From NCBI GenBank assembly GCA_964462035.1, contig CAYXAP010000051.1, positions 4,577-68,576 of the forward strand: 64,000 nt of DNA, in the 5' to 3' direction. This DNA comes from UBA1660 sp964462035 (GTDB lineage: Bacteria > Myxococcota_A > Polyangia > Polyangiales > Houyiibacteriaceae). Both the position numbers and the translations under genes were made by a program. Below, one piece after another: positions 45,524 through 53,690 of the stretch. The notes under the pieces are model-generated. The model was not told where the DNA came from, ran no database searches, and worked only from the letters and a program-made list of their open reading frames with translations. The first letter of the stretch is position 1; the number at the start of each line of letters is the position of its first letter.

Positions 45524-45590
45524 CACGCTGAGCGGGGCGTCGAGGCCGAAGCCATTGGATATCGGTCGACCCGACGGCGGACCCGATCGT

Positions 45591-45626
45591 GTGTCGCGTT
45601 CGCGCCGCAGCATCGAAGCGACACCC
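45591..45626 (+). promoter_or_regulatory. Activator site: GTGTCGC-N20-GCGACACCC
   Basis: Seven-base inverted arms with the same 20-base spacer as at 33075. The right arm ends 57 bases before the sigma-54 element at 45684, exactly as at 33112/33170. Confidence 0.75.
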
Positions 45627-45683
45627 GTGACCCCAAAGGCCGTCGATCACGACGATCTCCCGCGCTTTCAGGGGTGTCCGATC

Positions 45684-45700
45684 GTGGCACGAGCGTTGCT
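45684..45700 (+). promoter_or_regulatory. Sigma-54 type -24/-12 promoter
   Basis: TGGCACGA and TTGCT at the right spacing, near-perfect consensus. It precedes ATG 45725, which has GGAGG six bases upstream. Confidence 0.8.
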
Positions 45701-45724
45701 GAACCTCCCTCCCAGGAGGCACCG

Positions 45725-47533
45725 ATGCAGAGAGAGACCCCCCACACCCCCACTGAGACCCCGCTCGCCCACCGGCGACCGCTGTTGGCGATCGCGCTGA
45801 CGCTGGCCACCGGATGCACCGCCGAGCTGGGCGGCGAGCCCGGCGCATACGACCCTGCGTTCGGCTACGCGCGGGACTGCGACGCCAGCGATGGCTGCCA
45901 CGAAGCGTCGGCAGACACCTACGTCGACCGGTCGGCCCGGGACCGCAACTACGGAAGCCGCGAGAGTCTGCTGGTCGACGAGTCACCGCGAGTCTACCGG
46001 ACGTTCCTTCGTTTCGAGATCCCCGCCGGTCGTGTCCGGCGAGCGACGCTGCGACTCTTCACCACCGACGCGAGTCCCGACGGGCCACGGATCTTCCGAG
46101 CCAGCGACGACTGGGACGAGAATCGGGTCAGCTGGAACCGGCAGCCTTCCACCAGCGGAGGCGAGATCGCGCGGACCGGTCGGGTGGACGTCGGCTGGGT
46201 GGACATCGACGTGTCCTCGGGTGTCCGCGAGGGCGGGACCGTCTCCCTCGCGCTGATGCCGTCGCATGCCGATGGGCACGACATGTCGTCGCGCGAAGGC
46301 GCGAACCCACCGCAGCTCGTGGTCGAGTACGAAGGCGGCGAGTGCGACGTCGCTCTCGGCTGCCACGAGGTGGCCGCGGACAGCTACGTCAATCGGGCGA
46401 GCGCCGATCGCAACTACGGGAGCGACGAGACCCTCTTGGTCGACGAAGCGCCCGAGACCTACCGGACGTTCCTTCGCTTCGAGCTCCCCGAAGGACCCGT
46501 GCGGCGCGCGACGCTGCGGCTCTTCACCACCAACCCGAGCCCCGACGGGCCGCAGATCGTCCGGGCGAGCGACGACTGGGACGAGCGCGGGATCACGTGG
46601 AACCGCCAGCCCTCCACCAGCGGAGGAGCGATCGCTCGGACCGGTCGAGTGGACGTCGGCTGGGTGGACATCGACGTCTCTTCGGGCGTCACCGAGGGCG
46701 GCACCGTCTCTCTCGCGCTGCTCCCCTCACACGAGGATGGGCTCGACGTCTCTTCGCGTGAGGGCGCCAACCCGCCGCAGCTCGTGGTGGAGTACGGTGA
46801 GCCTGCCGAGCCCTCCGGCGAGATCCTCCACGTCGGCACGACCGAGGACTACAGCTCGAGCGGTCGCATCGAGATCGCTCGCCCGTCCGGTAGCCGGGAA
46901 GGAGACCTGCTGATCCTCGCGCTCCACCGGACCGATGACGACCTGCCGCTCTACGTGTCCGGCTGGACCCGGCTCGCCGAGTGCTACAAGCGCGACAACG
47001 GCTACGACTGCTCGACCGAACCAGAGTGTCGCGACTGGCACACCGACGAGTTCTGCGCGGACTTCGGGCGAGGCGGCAACGGTCACGATCTCGCGCAGTC
47101 GATCTTCTACCGCGTCGTCGGCGCCAGCGAGCCCAGCACCTACCGCACGAATCTGAACTACGACGGCGGCAGTGGCGCTCCGGGCTGGGCCATCCTCACG
47201 GCGCTCCGCGGCGCGGACACGCGCAACCCGCTGCGCGACTGGGCCCACGAGGGCTGCGACGGCGATCCCGACAGCATCTTCCCCGCCGTGGACGGTGAGG
47301 CCGGCGACATGCTCTTGCTCTCCATGTCCTTCGACGACGCGGTCGCGCAGTCGAAGTTCGGCGCTCCGAGCGGGATGGAGACGCTCGGCTACGTCAGCCG
47401 GAGCGACGAGGCCGGCTTCCTTTACGGTGCCATCCTCACGACCAGTGGGAGCACCGGCCGCGTGGAGACCCGCGGCGAAGGAGGCTCGGGCTGCAAGGAC
47501 GCGCTGGTCTCGCTGACCATCCGCAGTCGCTGA
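45725..47533 (+). CDS. Lipoprotein with two DNRLRE-like domains
   Basis: 602-residue lipoprotein (lipobox LATGC). Two nearly identical domains of 155 residues, at about 51-205 and 206-358, resemble the DNRLRE (disaggregatase-related) fold: ADTYVDRSARDRNYGS, then TFLRFEIP, ATLRLFTT, NRQPSTSGG and GWVDIDVSSGV. The C-terminal 240 residues form another domain with several cysteines (DCSTEPECRDWHTDEFC). DNRLRE domains occur in cell-surface and carbohydrate-acting proteins. Controlled by the sigma-54 promoter at 45684 (inference); a strong terminator follows. Confidence 0.82.
   Translation: MQRETPHTPTETPLAHRRPLLAIALTLATGCTAELGGEPGAYDPAFGYARDCDASDGCHEASADTYVDRSARDRNYGSRESLLVDESPRVYRTFLRFEIPAGRVRRATLRLFTTDASPDGPRIFRASDDWDENRVSWNRQPSTSGGEIARTGRVDVGWVDIDVSSGVREGGTVSLALMPSHADGHDMSSREGANPPQLVVEYEGGECDVALGCHEVAADSYVNRASADRNYGSDETLLVDEAPETYRTFLRFELPEGPVRRATLRLFTTNPSPDGPQIVRASDDWDERGITWNRQPSTSGGAIARTGRVDVGWVDIDVSSGVTEGGTVSLALLPSHEDGLDVSSREGANPPQLVVEYGEPAEPSGEILHVGTTEDYSSSGRIEIARPSGSREGDLLILALHRTDDDLPLYVSGWTRLAECYKRDNGYDCSTEPECRDWHTDEFCADFGRGGNGHDLAQSIFYRVVGASEPSTYRTNLNYDGGSGAPGWAILTALRGADTRNPLRDWAHEGCDGDPDSIFPAVDGEAGDMLLLSMSFDDAVAQSKFGAPSGMETLGYVSRSDEAGFLYGAILTTSGSTGRVETRGEGGSGCKDALVSLTIRSR
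45875..46800 (+). repeat. Tandem 465-bp intragenic duplication
   Basis: Unit 1 begins at 45875 and unit 2 at 46340. Long stretches are almost identical, for example around 46170-46215 and 46635-46680, showing a fairly recent duplication. Confidence 0.85.
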
Positions 47534-47549
47534 CGGTGTCTTCGCGCTG

Positions 47550-47582
47550 GCGCCGCTCCCTCGGACGGGGGAGCGGCGCTTT
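47550..47582 (+). terminator. Rho-independent terminator
   Basis: GCGCCGCTCCC pairs with GGGAGCGGCGC (11 bp, 8-base loop) followed by TTT. It lies 17 bases after the DNRLRE-like gene. Confidence 0.8.
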
Positions 47583-47684
47583 CGTGTGTCACTCGTCCGG
47601 GTTCACGCAGAAGATCTCGAACGAGTCGAAGTCGCCTGCACCGGCGTCCCGGCGCTCAAGCGGGCTCAGTGATGTCGAATATGT

Positions 47685-47699
47685 ACCCCAACTTGGGGT
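47685..47699. repeat. 15-base palindrome between convergent genes
   Basis: ACCCCAACTTGGGGT, a perfect seven-base inverted repeat about one central base, just past the end of the HtrA gene. Possible weak terminator or protein site. Confidence 0.4.
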
Positions 47700-47719
47700 T
47701 GGTCTCTCCCCGGGTCGGA

Positions 47720-48901
47720 TCAGCCCTGGAGCGGGGTCAGTCGCACCTGGACGGTGCGCTGGTTCCCGTCGCGGGTGACCGTGACCTGGGCGTCGTGACC
47801 GACCTCGAGGCCGTCGAGGACCCGGTAGAGGTCGAGCACGTCGGCGACCGCCTCGCCGTCGATGGCGACGATGAGGTCGCCCAGGATGATGCGGCCGGTG
47901 CGCCGGTCTCGGACGGTCGGCCGCAGGCCCGCTTCGGCGGCTCCGGAGCCGGGCACCACGCCGATCACGAGCGCACCCCGCAGCCCGAGCCGGCTGGCGA
48001 GCTGGCCCTCGTCGATGCGGATGCCGAGGCCGGCCCGCTCGACCTGGCCGCTGTTGATCAGCTGCGGGACGGCGCGGGCGATCGCCGCGACCGGGACCGC
48101 GAAGCCGACGCCGGCCGAGGCGCCGCTCGGGCTGTAGATCGCGGTGTTCATGCCGATGAGCCGACCCGCGCTGTCGAGGAGCGGGCCGCCGGAGTTGCCG
48201 GGGTTGATGGCCGCGTCGGTCTGGATGACTCCCTGGATGGGCCGGCGGCTGAGCGACATGATCTCGCGACCGAGGCCACTGATGACGCCGGTCGAGAGGG
48301 TCTGGTCCAGGCCGAAGGGGTTGCCGATGGCGAAGACGTGTTGGCCGACCTGGAGGTTGGCGGACGAGCCGACGGGTAGCGGTCGGAGCACTTCGGCCGG
48401 GGCGTCGATCTTCAGGACGGCGATGTCCTTGTCGGGGTAGGTGCCCACGAGCTGCGCGGGCCAGACGCTCTGATCGTGCAAGGTGACGTGGGCGCCCTGA
48501 CCACCGGCGACCACATGGAAGTTGGTCACGATGTGGCCCTGGTCGTCCCATACGAAGCCAGAGCCGGTGCCGGCGGGGATCGTCATCGCGTTCCGCCGGA
48601 AGGGGTCCATCTGCACCGAGAGCTTGGTGATGAAGACGACCGAGTCGCTCGCGTTTCGGTAGATCTCGATCGTCGTCTCTTCCGAGTCGGAGAGATCGCC
48701 GCGAGCGGTCACGGTCGGGGGTTCCTCGGGCTCCTCGGGCCGAGCCACTGGGGAATCGCTGGTTCCCTGGGGCATCAGGACCGGAGTCTCGGACTCGGCC
48801 CCGCCGTAGAGGTGGTTCGCGAGAATGACCAGGCCGGCGCCGAGGATCATCGAGAGCGGAATCACCACCGCCGGCCAGAGGGCTTTTCGAGCGGACGCCA
48901 T
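47720..48901 (-). CDS. HtrA/DegP-type membrane-anchored serine protease
   Basis: 393-residue protease with an N-terminal anchor (VVIPLSMILGAGLVILA), an acidic/Pro linker, a trypsin-like HtrA domain with His in TNFHVV, Asp in DIAVLKI and Ser in NPGNSGGPLL, and one C-terminal PDZ domain (GLGIRIDEG...GDLIVAIDGE). This is the DegS/HtrA layout, used for quality control of exported proteins. It is divergent from kinase 5 across an 88-base gap holding a perfect palindrome. Confidence 0.93.
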   Translation of the reverse strand: MASARKALWPAVVIPLSMILGAGLVILANHLYGGAESETPVLMPQGTSDSPVARPEEPEEPPTVTARGDLSDSEETTIEIYRNASDSVVFITKLSVQMDPFRRNAMTIPAGTGSGFVWDDQGHIVTNFHVVAGGQGAHVTLHDQSVWPAQLVGTYPDKDIAVLKIDAPAEVLRPLPVGSSANLQVGQHVFAIGNPFGLDQTLSTGVISGLGREIMSLSRRPIQGVIQTDAAINPGNSGGPLLDSAGRLIGMNTAIYSPSGASAGVGFAVPVAAIARAVPQLINSGQVERAGLGIRIDEGQLASRLGLRGALVIGVVPGSGAAEAGLRPTVRDRRTGRIILGDLIVAIDGEAVADVLDLYRVLDGLEVGHDAQVTVTRDGNQRTVQVRLTPLQG

Positions 48902-48950
48902 CGGGGCAGGGATAGTCCGTCAGCGGCGCGTGTCGAGTCCCGGTCCAGCT

Positions 48951-48968
48951 CGGGCCGCGCGCGGCCCG
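48951..48968. promoter_or_regulatory. 18-base perfect palindrome, possible operator
   Basis: CGGGCCGCGCGCGGCCCG lies between the divergent HtrA and kinase 5 genes, ten bases before the -10 box of kinase 5. Confidence 0.35.
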
Positions 48969-48977
48969 AGTTCGCGC

Positions 48978-48983
48978 TATTCT
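48978..48983 (+). promoter_or_regulatory. -10 box (TATTCT), leaderless type
   Basis: TATTCT ends six bases before the GTG at 48990. Confidence 0.5.
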
Positions 48984-48989
48984 GTAAAT

Positions 48990-50312
48990 GTGAGGCCGGA
49001 GCGGCAGCTGGAGGCAGGACGGGTCATCGCCGGCAAGTACCGGATCGACGGCGTGCTCGGCCGCGGCGGTATGGGGACGGTGTATTCGGCGACCCATCTG
49101 GTCACCGACAAGCCGGTCGCGCTGAAGCTGATCGGCGCCGACGCCCACGAGCGCACCCGAGCGCGGCTGCTCCGAGAGGCCAAAGCCGCCGGGCGGGTCG
49201 ACCACCCGAACGTGGTCGACGTCTACGACGTGGGCGAGGACACCGACGGCTCGATCTTCCTGGTGATGGAGCGGCTCCAGGGGATGCCGCTCGAGAACGC
49301 GATGGCGCCGGGCCCGATGGCGGTCGGTGAGGCGATCGGGCTGCTGATGCCGGTCATCCGCGGGGTGGCGGCGGCCCACGCGCAGGGCGTGGTGCATCGC
49401 GACCTCAAGCCGGAGAACATCTTCCTGGTCGAGCACCAGGACGGCTCACCGCGCACGATCAAGGTGCTCGACTTCGGCATCTCGAAGATGGCCGGCGTGC
49501 AGATCCAGCTCACCCAGACCGGGATGGTGCTGGGGACGCCGCACTACATGGCGCCCGAGCAGCTCAAGGGCGACAAGGCGATCGACCACCGCTGCGACCA
49601 GTACGCGCTGGCCTGCATCCTCTACGAGATGCTCGAGGGGAAACCCCCCTACGACGCGAACACCTACCCCGAGCTCGCGGCGATGAAGCTCGAGCACGAC
49701 CCGCGGCCCTTCAAGCAGCCCGTCCCGAAGGCCCTGCAGCTCCGGATCTTTCGCGCGATGGACAAGCGGCCATCGAAGCGCTTCGCCGACGTGCGCCAGT
49801 TCGCGCTCGAGCTCGAGCCCTACGCACCCGGGGTTCGCTTCAGCGACACCGGGACCGACTGGTCCGGCGCCTACCCGCGCAGTCCGCGGTCTTCGCACGA
49901 GACGCTCTCGCTCGAGACGCCGCTTCCGTCCAAGCGCCGCTGGCTGGTCCCGCTGGCCTTGGTGACGGCGGCCCTCGGCGCGGCAGCGGCGGGCTGGGCG
50001 CTCCGGCCGGCGCCCCCTGCGCCGGTGGAGGGAGCGGTCGCGCCGCCGCTCGCGGAGCCTTCGGTGGCGCGGTCGGAGACCGAGGAGACCGAGGAGACCG
50101 AGGAGACCGACTCCGAGATGGCGTCCGACACCGCCTCGGCCGCTGACACCGAGACCGACACGGAGACCGAGTCTGGCTCCGTGTCCGACACCGAGGCCAC
50201 GACCGAGGCGGAGCCCGACGAGGAGCCCCCGCAGCGGGTCCGGCGAGCGCGGCGGACCCGGCGTGAGGGCGCCGAGGCGCGTTCCGGCAGTCTATCCATC
50301 GACGACTTCTGA
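48990..50312 (+). CDS. Transmembrane Ser/Thr protein kinase (kinase 5)
   Basis: 440-residue kinase with glycine loop GVLGRGGMGTVY, VALKLI, HRDLKPENIFLV, VLDFGISKM and GTPHYMAPEQL. One membrane helix near 325 (VPLALVTAALGAAAAGWAL) and a short exported tail made of Glu/Thr/Asp repeats ending in basic residues; no folded sensor domain. GTG 48990 is supported by TATTCT six bases upstream. The next gene, a TPR-like exported protein 24 bases downstream, may be its partner. Confidence 0.93.
   Translation: MRPERQLEAGRVIAGKYRIDGVLGRGGMGTVYSATHLVTDKPVALKLIGADAHERTRARLLREAKAAGRVDHPNVVDVYDVGEDTDGSIFLVMERLQGMPLENAMAPGPMAVGEAIGLLMPVIRGVAAAHAQGVVHRDLKPENIFLVEHQDGSPRTIKVLDFGISKMAGVQIQLTQTGMVLGTPHYMAPEQLKGDKAIDHRCDQYALACILYEMLEGKPPYDANTYPELAAMKLEHDPRPFKQPVPKALQLRIFRAMDKRPSKRFADVRQFALELEPYAPGVRFSDTGTDWSGAYPRSPRSSHETLSLETPLPSKRRWLVPLALVTAALGAAAAGWALRPAPPAPVEGAVAPPLAEPSVARSETEETEETEETDSEMASDTASAADTETDTETESGSVSDTEATTEAEPDEEPPQRVRRARRTRREGAEARSGSLSIDDF
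50075..50110 (+). repeat. GAGACCGAG nonamer repeat
   Basis: About four tandem nine-base units coding Glu-Thr-Glu in the exported tail of kinase 5. Confidence 0.75.
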
Positions 50313-50322
50313 CCCCGTCCGG

Positions 50323-50328
50323 TATCCT
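50323..50328 (+). promoter_or_regulatory. -10 box (TATCCT), leaderless type
   Basis: TATCCT ends eight bases before the GTG at 50337. Confidence 0.45.
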
Positions 50329-50336
50329 CGCCCTTC

Positions 50337-51245
50337 GTGCGTGCCCTCCTCTTCACCGTGGCTCTCGGCGTTCTCGTGGCGTCCATCTCGACGGCGGAGG
50401 CTCAGAACGCCCGGAGCCTGACCCGGGAGGCGCTGCGGGAGTTCGAGCGGGGCAACTTCGAAGAGGCCCGAGCGCTCTTCCTCCGTGCCCACGAGATGGA
50501 GCCTTCGGCGCGGCTCGAGCGGGGCGCGGGCATGGCCGCGTTCGAGGTGCGCGACTACGTCCAGGCCTACCGCCTGCTCCAGCGTGCGCTCGCCAGTGAC
50601 GAACGGCCGCTGACCGCCGCCCAGCGCGCCGAGACCGAGGAGCTGGTCGCGCGGACGCAAGCCTTCCTCGGCCGCTTTCGCTTCTCGGTGCAGCCCGCGG
50701 AGGCCAGCGTGCAGATCGACCTGCGCGACCCCGAGCGTGAAGGCGACGGGACCATCTTGCTCTCCGTGGGCGAGCACTCGGTGGTGGTCGAAGCCGAGGG
50801 CTATCGCAGCCGCGAGCAGCAGCTCGAGGTCCGCGGCGGCGAGGACGAGACGCTCATCATTCGACTCGAAGCGGAGGGCAGCGCCAGCGAAGCGGTGCCG
50901 CCCGAGGAGCGCGGACGGGAACTCGACGCGCTGAGCTGGGGGCTCATCGGCGGCGGTGCCGGCTTCCTCGTCCTGGCAGGCGTCGGCATCGGCGGCTGGG
51001 CCCACGCCGGGGGCGAGCTCGGCACCTGCCGAGACTTCGAGGCCGCGGGCGGCCACTGCGCCAACGAGCCCACGCTGGCGACCCGTCGCCGCACCATGGC
51101 CACCATCACCCTGGTCGCCGGGGCCGCTGGGCTCCTCGGTGTCACGATGGGTATGCTGCGCTGGCTGTGGAGCGACGACGACGAGGACGAGCAGGCCGGG
51201 TGCAGCCCCGGAGTGCTCGCGCTGGACTGCCGTTGGCGCTTCTGA
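50337..51245 (+). CDS. Exported TPR/PEGA-like protein with membrane helices
   Basis: 302-residue protein, paralogous in plan to that at 42534: signal peptide ending STAEAQ, TPR-like region 25-110 (ALREFERGNFEEARALFLRA), PEGA-like domain (VGEHSVVVEAEGYRSREQQL), and two membrane helices near 205 and 260. Directly follows kinase 5. PEGA-TPR proteins are common beside kinases in this group. Function unknown. Confidence 0.72.
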   Translation: MRALLFTVALGVLVASISTAEAQNARSLTREALREFERGNFEEARALFLRAHEMEPSARLERGAGMAAFEVRDYVQAYRLLQRALASDERPLTAAQRAETEELVARTQAFLGRFRFSVQPAEASVQIDLRDPEREGDGTILLSVGEHSVVVEAEGYRSREQQLEVRGGEDETLIIRLEAEGSASEAVPPEERGRELDALSWGLIGGGAGFLVLAGVGIGGWAHAGGELGTCRDFEAAGGHCANEPTLATRRRTMATITLVAGAAGLLGVTMGMLRWLWSDDDEDEQAGCSPGVLALDCRWRF

Positions 51246-52327
51246 AGCCGAGCCTCGGGCTCCTGCTCCTCGTCGGGTGCGTCGAGGCGGAGCTGATCGG
51301 CGAGCGCGACGCGGGCACCCCCGACGCCGGCATGCGCGACCAGGGACCGATCGACGCCGCTGGGATGTGTCTCTCCGGCCCAGCGTCGCCCGACGGAATC
51401 GCCGCTGACGGGATGAGCTGCGTATTGGCTCGGCCACCGAGCGCCCCCATCGGCTGCGACGACCCGACGGAGAACGTGGACCCGATCGTCGTCGCGCTGA
51501 AGGATCCGGTCTTCGGCGATCGGATGCTCGGTGTCGACTTCGACGGCTACTGCTCTGGCGCCGAGGGGGTGCCCAACGGCTGCACGCCGAGCGCCGACTT
51601 CAACGCTCCCGATCCCATGGGGGGGATCGACAATATCTTCGGTGTCGCCCTGTGGGAAGGGATCCTGATCATCGATTCCTCGATCGGCACTCGGGCCGAG
51701 ATGGCGTTGGAAGAAGGCGAGCTCAACATCATGCTCCGGATCGAGGGCTGGAGTGGCGAGCCGCGCGACCCGCGGGTCGAGGTCACCTTGGCCGTCGCCG
51801 CCGCGACCACGCCGAGCCCGCCGGCGTGGGACGGCTCCGACGTCTTCCAGCCGGCAGAGTCGTTCTTCCAGGAGGGTGACCCCGATCGCCCGATCGCGCG
51901 CGACGACAACGCCTACGTCGCCGACGGCATCCTGGTGGCCCAGCTCCCCGACCGGATCCCGCTCGGCTTCGACACCGGCGACCGGCAGCTCGAGCTCAAG
52001 CTCTCGCAGCCGCAGCTGACCATGTCCCTCCTCGGCGCGAGCGCGTTCACCGACGCGGTGCTCACCGGCCGCTGGTCTCAGTCCGAGGCGCGCGCGGCGG
52101 CGCCGCTGCTCGGCCTCTGCGCCGACAGCACGGACCCGATCATCATGGCCCAGCGCAACGCCTATATGAGCGCTGTCGACCGCTTCGCCGACATTCGTGA
52201 GTCGGCGTCGGACACCAACCCGGCGCTCCCCTGCGATGCGCTCAGCTTCGCGATCGGCCTGCGCGCCTACGACGTCACGTGGGGTGCCCCCACGCCGCTC
52301 CCATCTGGCCCGCCGCTCTGTCCCTGA
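51233..52327 (+). CDS. Hypothetical lipoprotein
   Basis: About 364 residues. The start is uncertain: no ATG or GTG lies near, and TTG 51233, inside the previous gene's end, gives a good lipoprotein signal (LLLLVGC). After a short Asp-rich linker (DAGTPDAGMRDQG) comes a beta-rich domain with several cysteines that I do not recognise (DPVFGDRMLGVDFDGYCSG). Probably co-expressed with the TPR-like gene it overlaps. Confidence 0.65.
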   Translation: MALLKPSLGLLLLVGCVEAELIGERDAGTPDAGMRDQGPIDAAGMCLSGPASPDGIAADGMSCVLARPPSAPIGCDDPTENVDPIVVALKDPVFGDRMLGVDFDGYCSGAEGVPNGCTPSADFNAPDPMGGIDNIFGVALWEGILIIDSSIGTRAEMALEEGELNIMLRIEGWSGEPRDPRVEVTLAVAAATTPSPPAWDGSDVFQPAESFFQEGDPDRPIARDDNAYVADGILVAQLPDRIPLGFDTGDRQLELKLSQPQLTMSLLGASAFTDAVLTGRWSQSEARAAAPLLGLCADSTDPIIMAQRNAYMSAVDRFADIRESASDTNPALPCDALSFAIGLRAYDVTWGAPTPLPSGPPLCP

Positions 52328-52330
52328 CCG

Positions 52331-53395
52331 TCAGGCTCGACGGCGAATCGCGAAGAGCGCCAGCAGCAGCCAGGCGCCGCCGGAGCCGGCGCTTCCGGTG
52401 CGGCAGCCGCAGCCGCCCTCGATGCCATCGCCGGTTCCCCGCTCGCCCCCGTCGACGCCACCGTCGCGGACCTCGCCGGCGTCCGGAGCGCTCGAGCCCG
52501 CGTCCGCCCCGGCGTCCGCCATCGGTGCGCCCATGTCCGTCGGCTCTGGCTCTGGCCCGACGTGCACTCCGAGGTGACAGCAGACCCGCCGCTCGCTGCC
52601 ATCACTGGTTTGGTTCACGATGCCCTCGGGCCGACCGCCGAGGCCGGGCTCGCCGGCGACGAAGAGGGTCGACGAGCCGCCTCCATCGAGGTTCAGCCCG
52701 TCGGTGCAGCCGAGGTTGTGGAAGAGGAACCGCCCGAGGGTGATCCCGCGCATCCCCACCCGACCGGCCGCTCGGCCGTCCACGACGACGAAGGCGAGGG
52801 TCTGCCCGTCCGAGTGCAGGCAGACTGCGGTGCGTGGGTTGGCGACAGCCATGTGGCTCGGGTTGGGCGGTGACTCGATCACGGCTTGGTCCACGATGGC
52901 GCCGTCCCGCAGCACCATCGGCATCCCGCTGACGACCTCGGTGACGCCATCGGGCAACGGACCCATCAGCAGGTCGTCGCTCCGGAAGAACGAGACCATC
53001 CGCTCGGGGGTGATGCCCATGCTGTCGGCGCACGATCCGCCGCCGCCGTAGACCGACGACCAGGGCACGCCCTCCGCGGCCATCAGACCGCAGGAGTCGT
53101 AGCTGCCGCTGAAGAAGTTCGCGTTGATGGCGCCGGCGAGCTCGTGCCGCTCGGCGAACTCGCTCACCACGATCGCTTTGTCGTCTTCACCGCTCGCAAC
53201 GAACGACAGCCGCGGGTTCTGCGTGTCGACGTAGAGGACGTAGATCTCCTGGTCGCTGGTGCCGCTGCCCGGGATCTCGATCGGGCCGGACAGGTGCCGG
53301 TAGATCAGCCCCGGGCCCACCTCGGTGCCCGGATGGGGCCACGCGTGCGCGGTGCCGGTCGCGAGCAGCACCAGAAGCGCGGCGAGCAGCTTCAT
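52331..53395 (-). CDS. Phosphodiester glycosidase-family protein with MYXO-CTERM-like tail
   Basis: 354-residue exported protein (signal ending GTAHA) with a NAGPA-type phosphodiester glycosidase domain: GAINANFFSG near residue 87, ANPRTAVCL and LNLDGGGSSTLF. Enzymes of this family remove N-acetylglucosamine phosphodiester caps. The C-terminus has an Asp/Ala/Gly linker, then a Cys-containing motif GGCGCRTG, a hydrophobic helix and RRRA, which is the MYXO-CTERM surface-sorting layout. Its start overlaps the LuxR-type gene by ATGA. Confidence 0.85.
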   Translation of the reverse strand: MKLLAALLVLLATGTAHAWPHPGTEVGPGLIYRHLSGPIEIPGSGTSDQEIYVLYVDTQNPRLSFVASGEDDKAIVVSEFAERHELAGAINANFFSGSYDSCGLMAAEGVPWSSVYGGGGSCADSMGITPERMVSFFRSDDLLMGPLPDGVTEVVSGMPMVLRDGAIVDQAVIESPPNPSHMAVANPRTAVCLHSDGQTLAFVVVDGRAAGRVGMRGITLGRFLFHNLGCTDGLNLDGGGSSTLFVAGEPGLGGRPEGIVNQTSDGSERRVCCHLGVHVGPEPEPTDMGAPMADAGADAGSSAPDAGEVRDGGVDGGERGTGDGIEGGCGCRTGSAGSGGAWLLLALFAIRRRA

Positions 53396-53664
53396 CGGCG
53401 CGACTCGGCGAGCGCGACCAACTCGAAGCGCGAGGCGACCCCGAGCTTCTCGTAGATGGCCCGGAGCTGGTTGGCGATGGTCTTCACCGAGACCCCTCGC
53501 TCGGCCGCGATCTCCTTGTTGGAGCGGCCGGCGACCACGGCCCGTGCCACGGCGTTCTCGGACTCGGTCAGCTCTTCGAGCTCGAGCGGCGAGTCGTCGA
53601 CCTCGACGATCAGGAGCTCCTGATCGCCGACCGCCAACCGACGGACGTCCTTGCGCTCACTCAC
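53392..53664 (-). CDS. Small LuxR-type helix-turn-helix regulator
   Basis: 90-residue protein consisting of little more than a GerE/LuxR DNA-binding domain at residues 28-88 (LTESENAVARAVVAGRSNKE, then VSVKTIANQL). No receiver or ligand domain, so its activity may be set by amount or by a partner. The GTG at 53664 has TACGCT seven bases upstream. It is translationally coupled to the phosphodiester glycosidase gene it precedes. Confidence 0.85.
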   Translation of the reverse strand: MSERKDVRRLAVGDQELLIVEVDDSPLELEELTESENAVARAVVAGRSNKEIAAERGVSVKTIANQLRAIYEKLGVASRFELVALAESRR

Positions 53665-53671
53665 GGGAGAG

Positions 53672-53677
53672 AGCGTA
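53672..53677 (-). promoter_or_regulatory. -10 box (TACGCT), leaderless type
   Basis: TACGCT on the minus strand ends seven bases before GTG 53664. Confidence 0.45.
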
Positions 53678-53690
53678 GCAGCCGAACGCG

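Noticed and set aside
45519..45600. Minus-strand sigma-54 promoter for the gene at 44686-45507
   Set aside because: The best candidate (TGGCTT then TCGAC) fails at the -12 box.
47589..49436. 615-codon minus-strand frame
   Set aside because: Shadow of HtrA and kinase 5; only its last few codons look protein-like and are treated as a possible relic.
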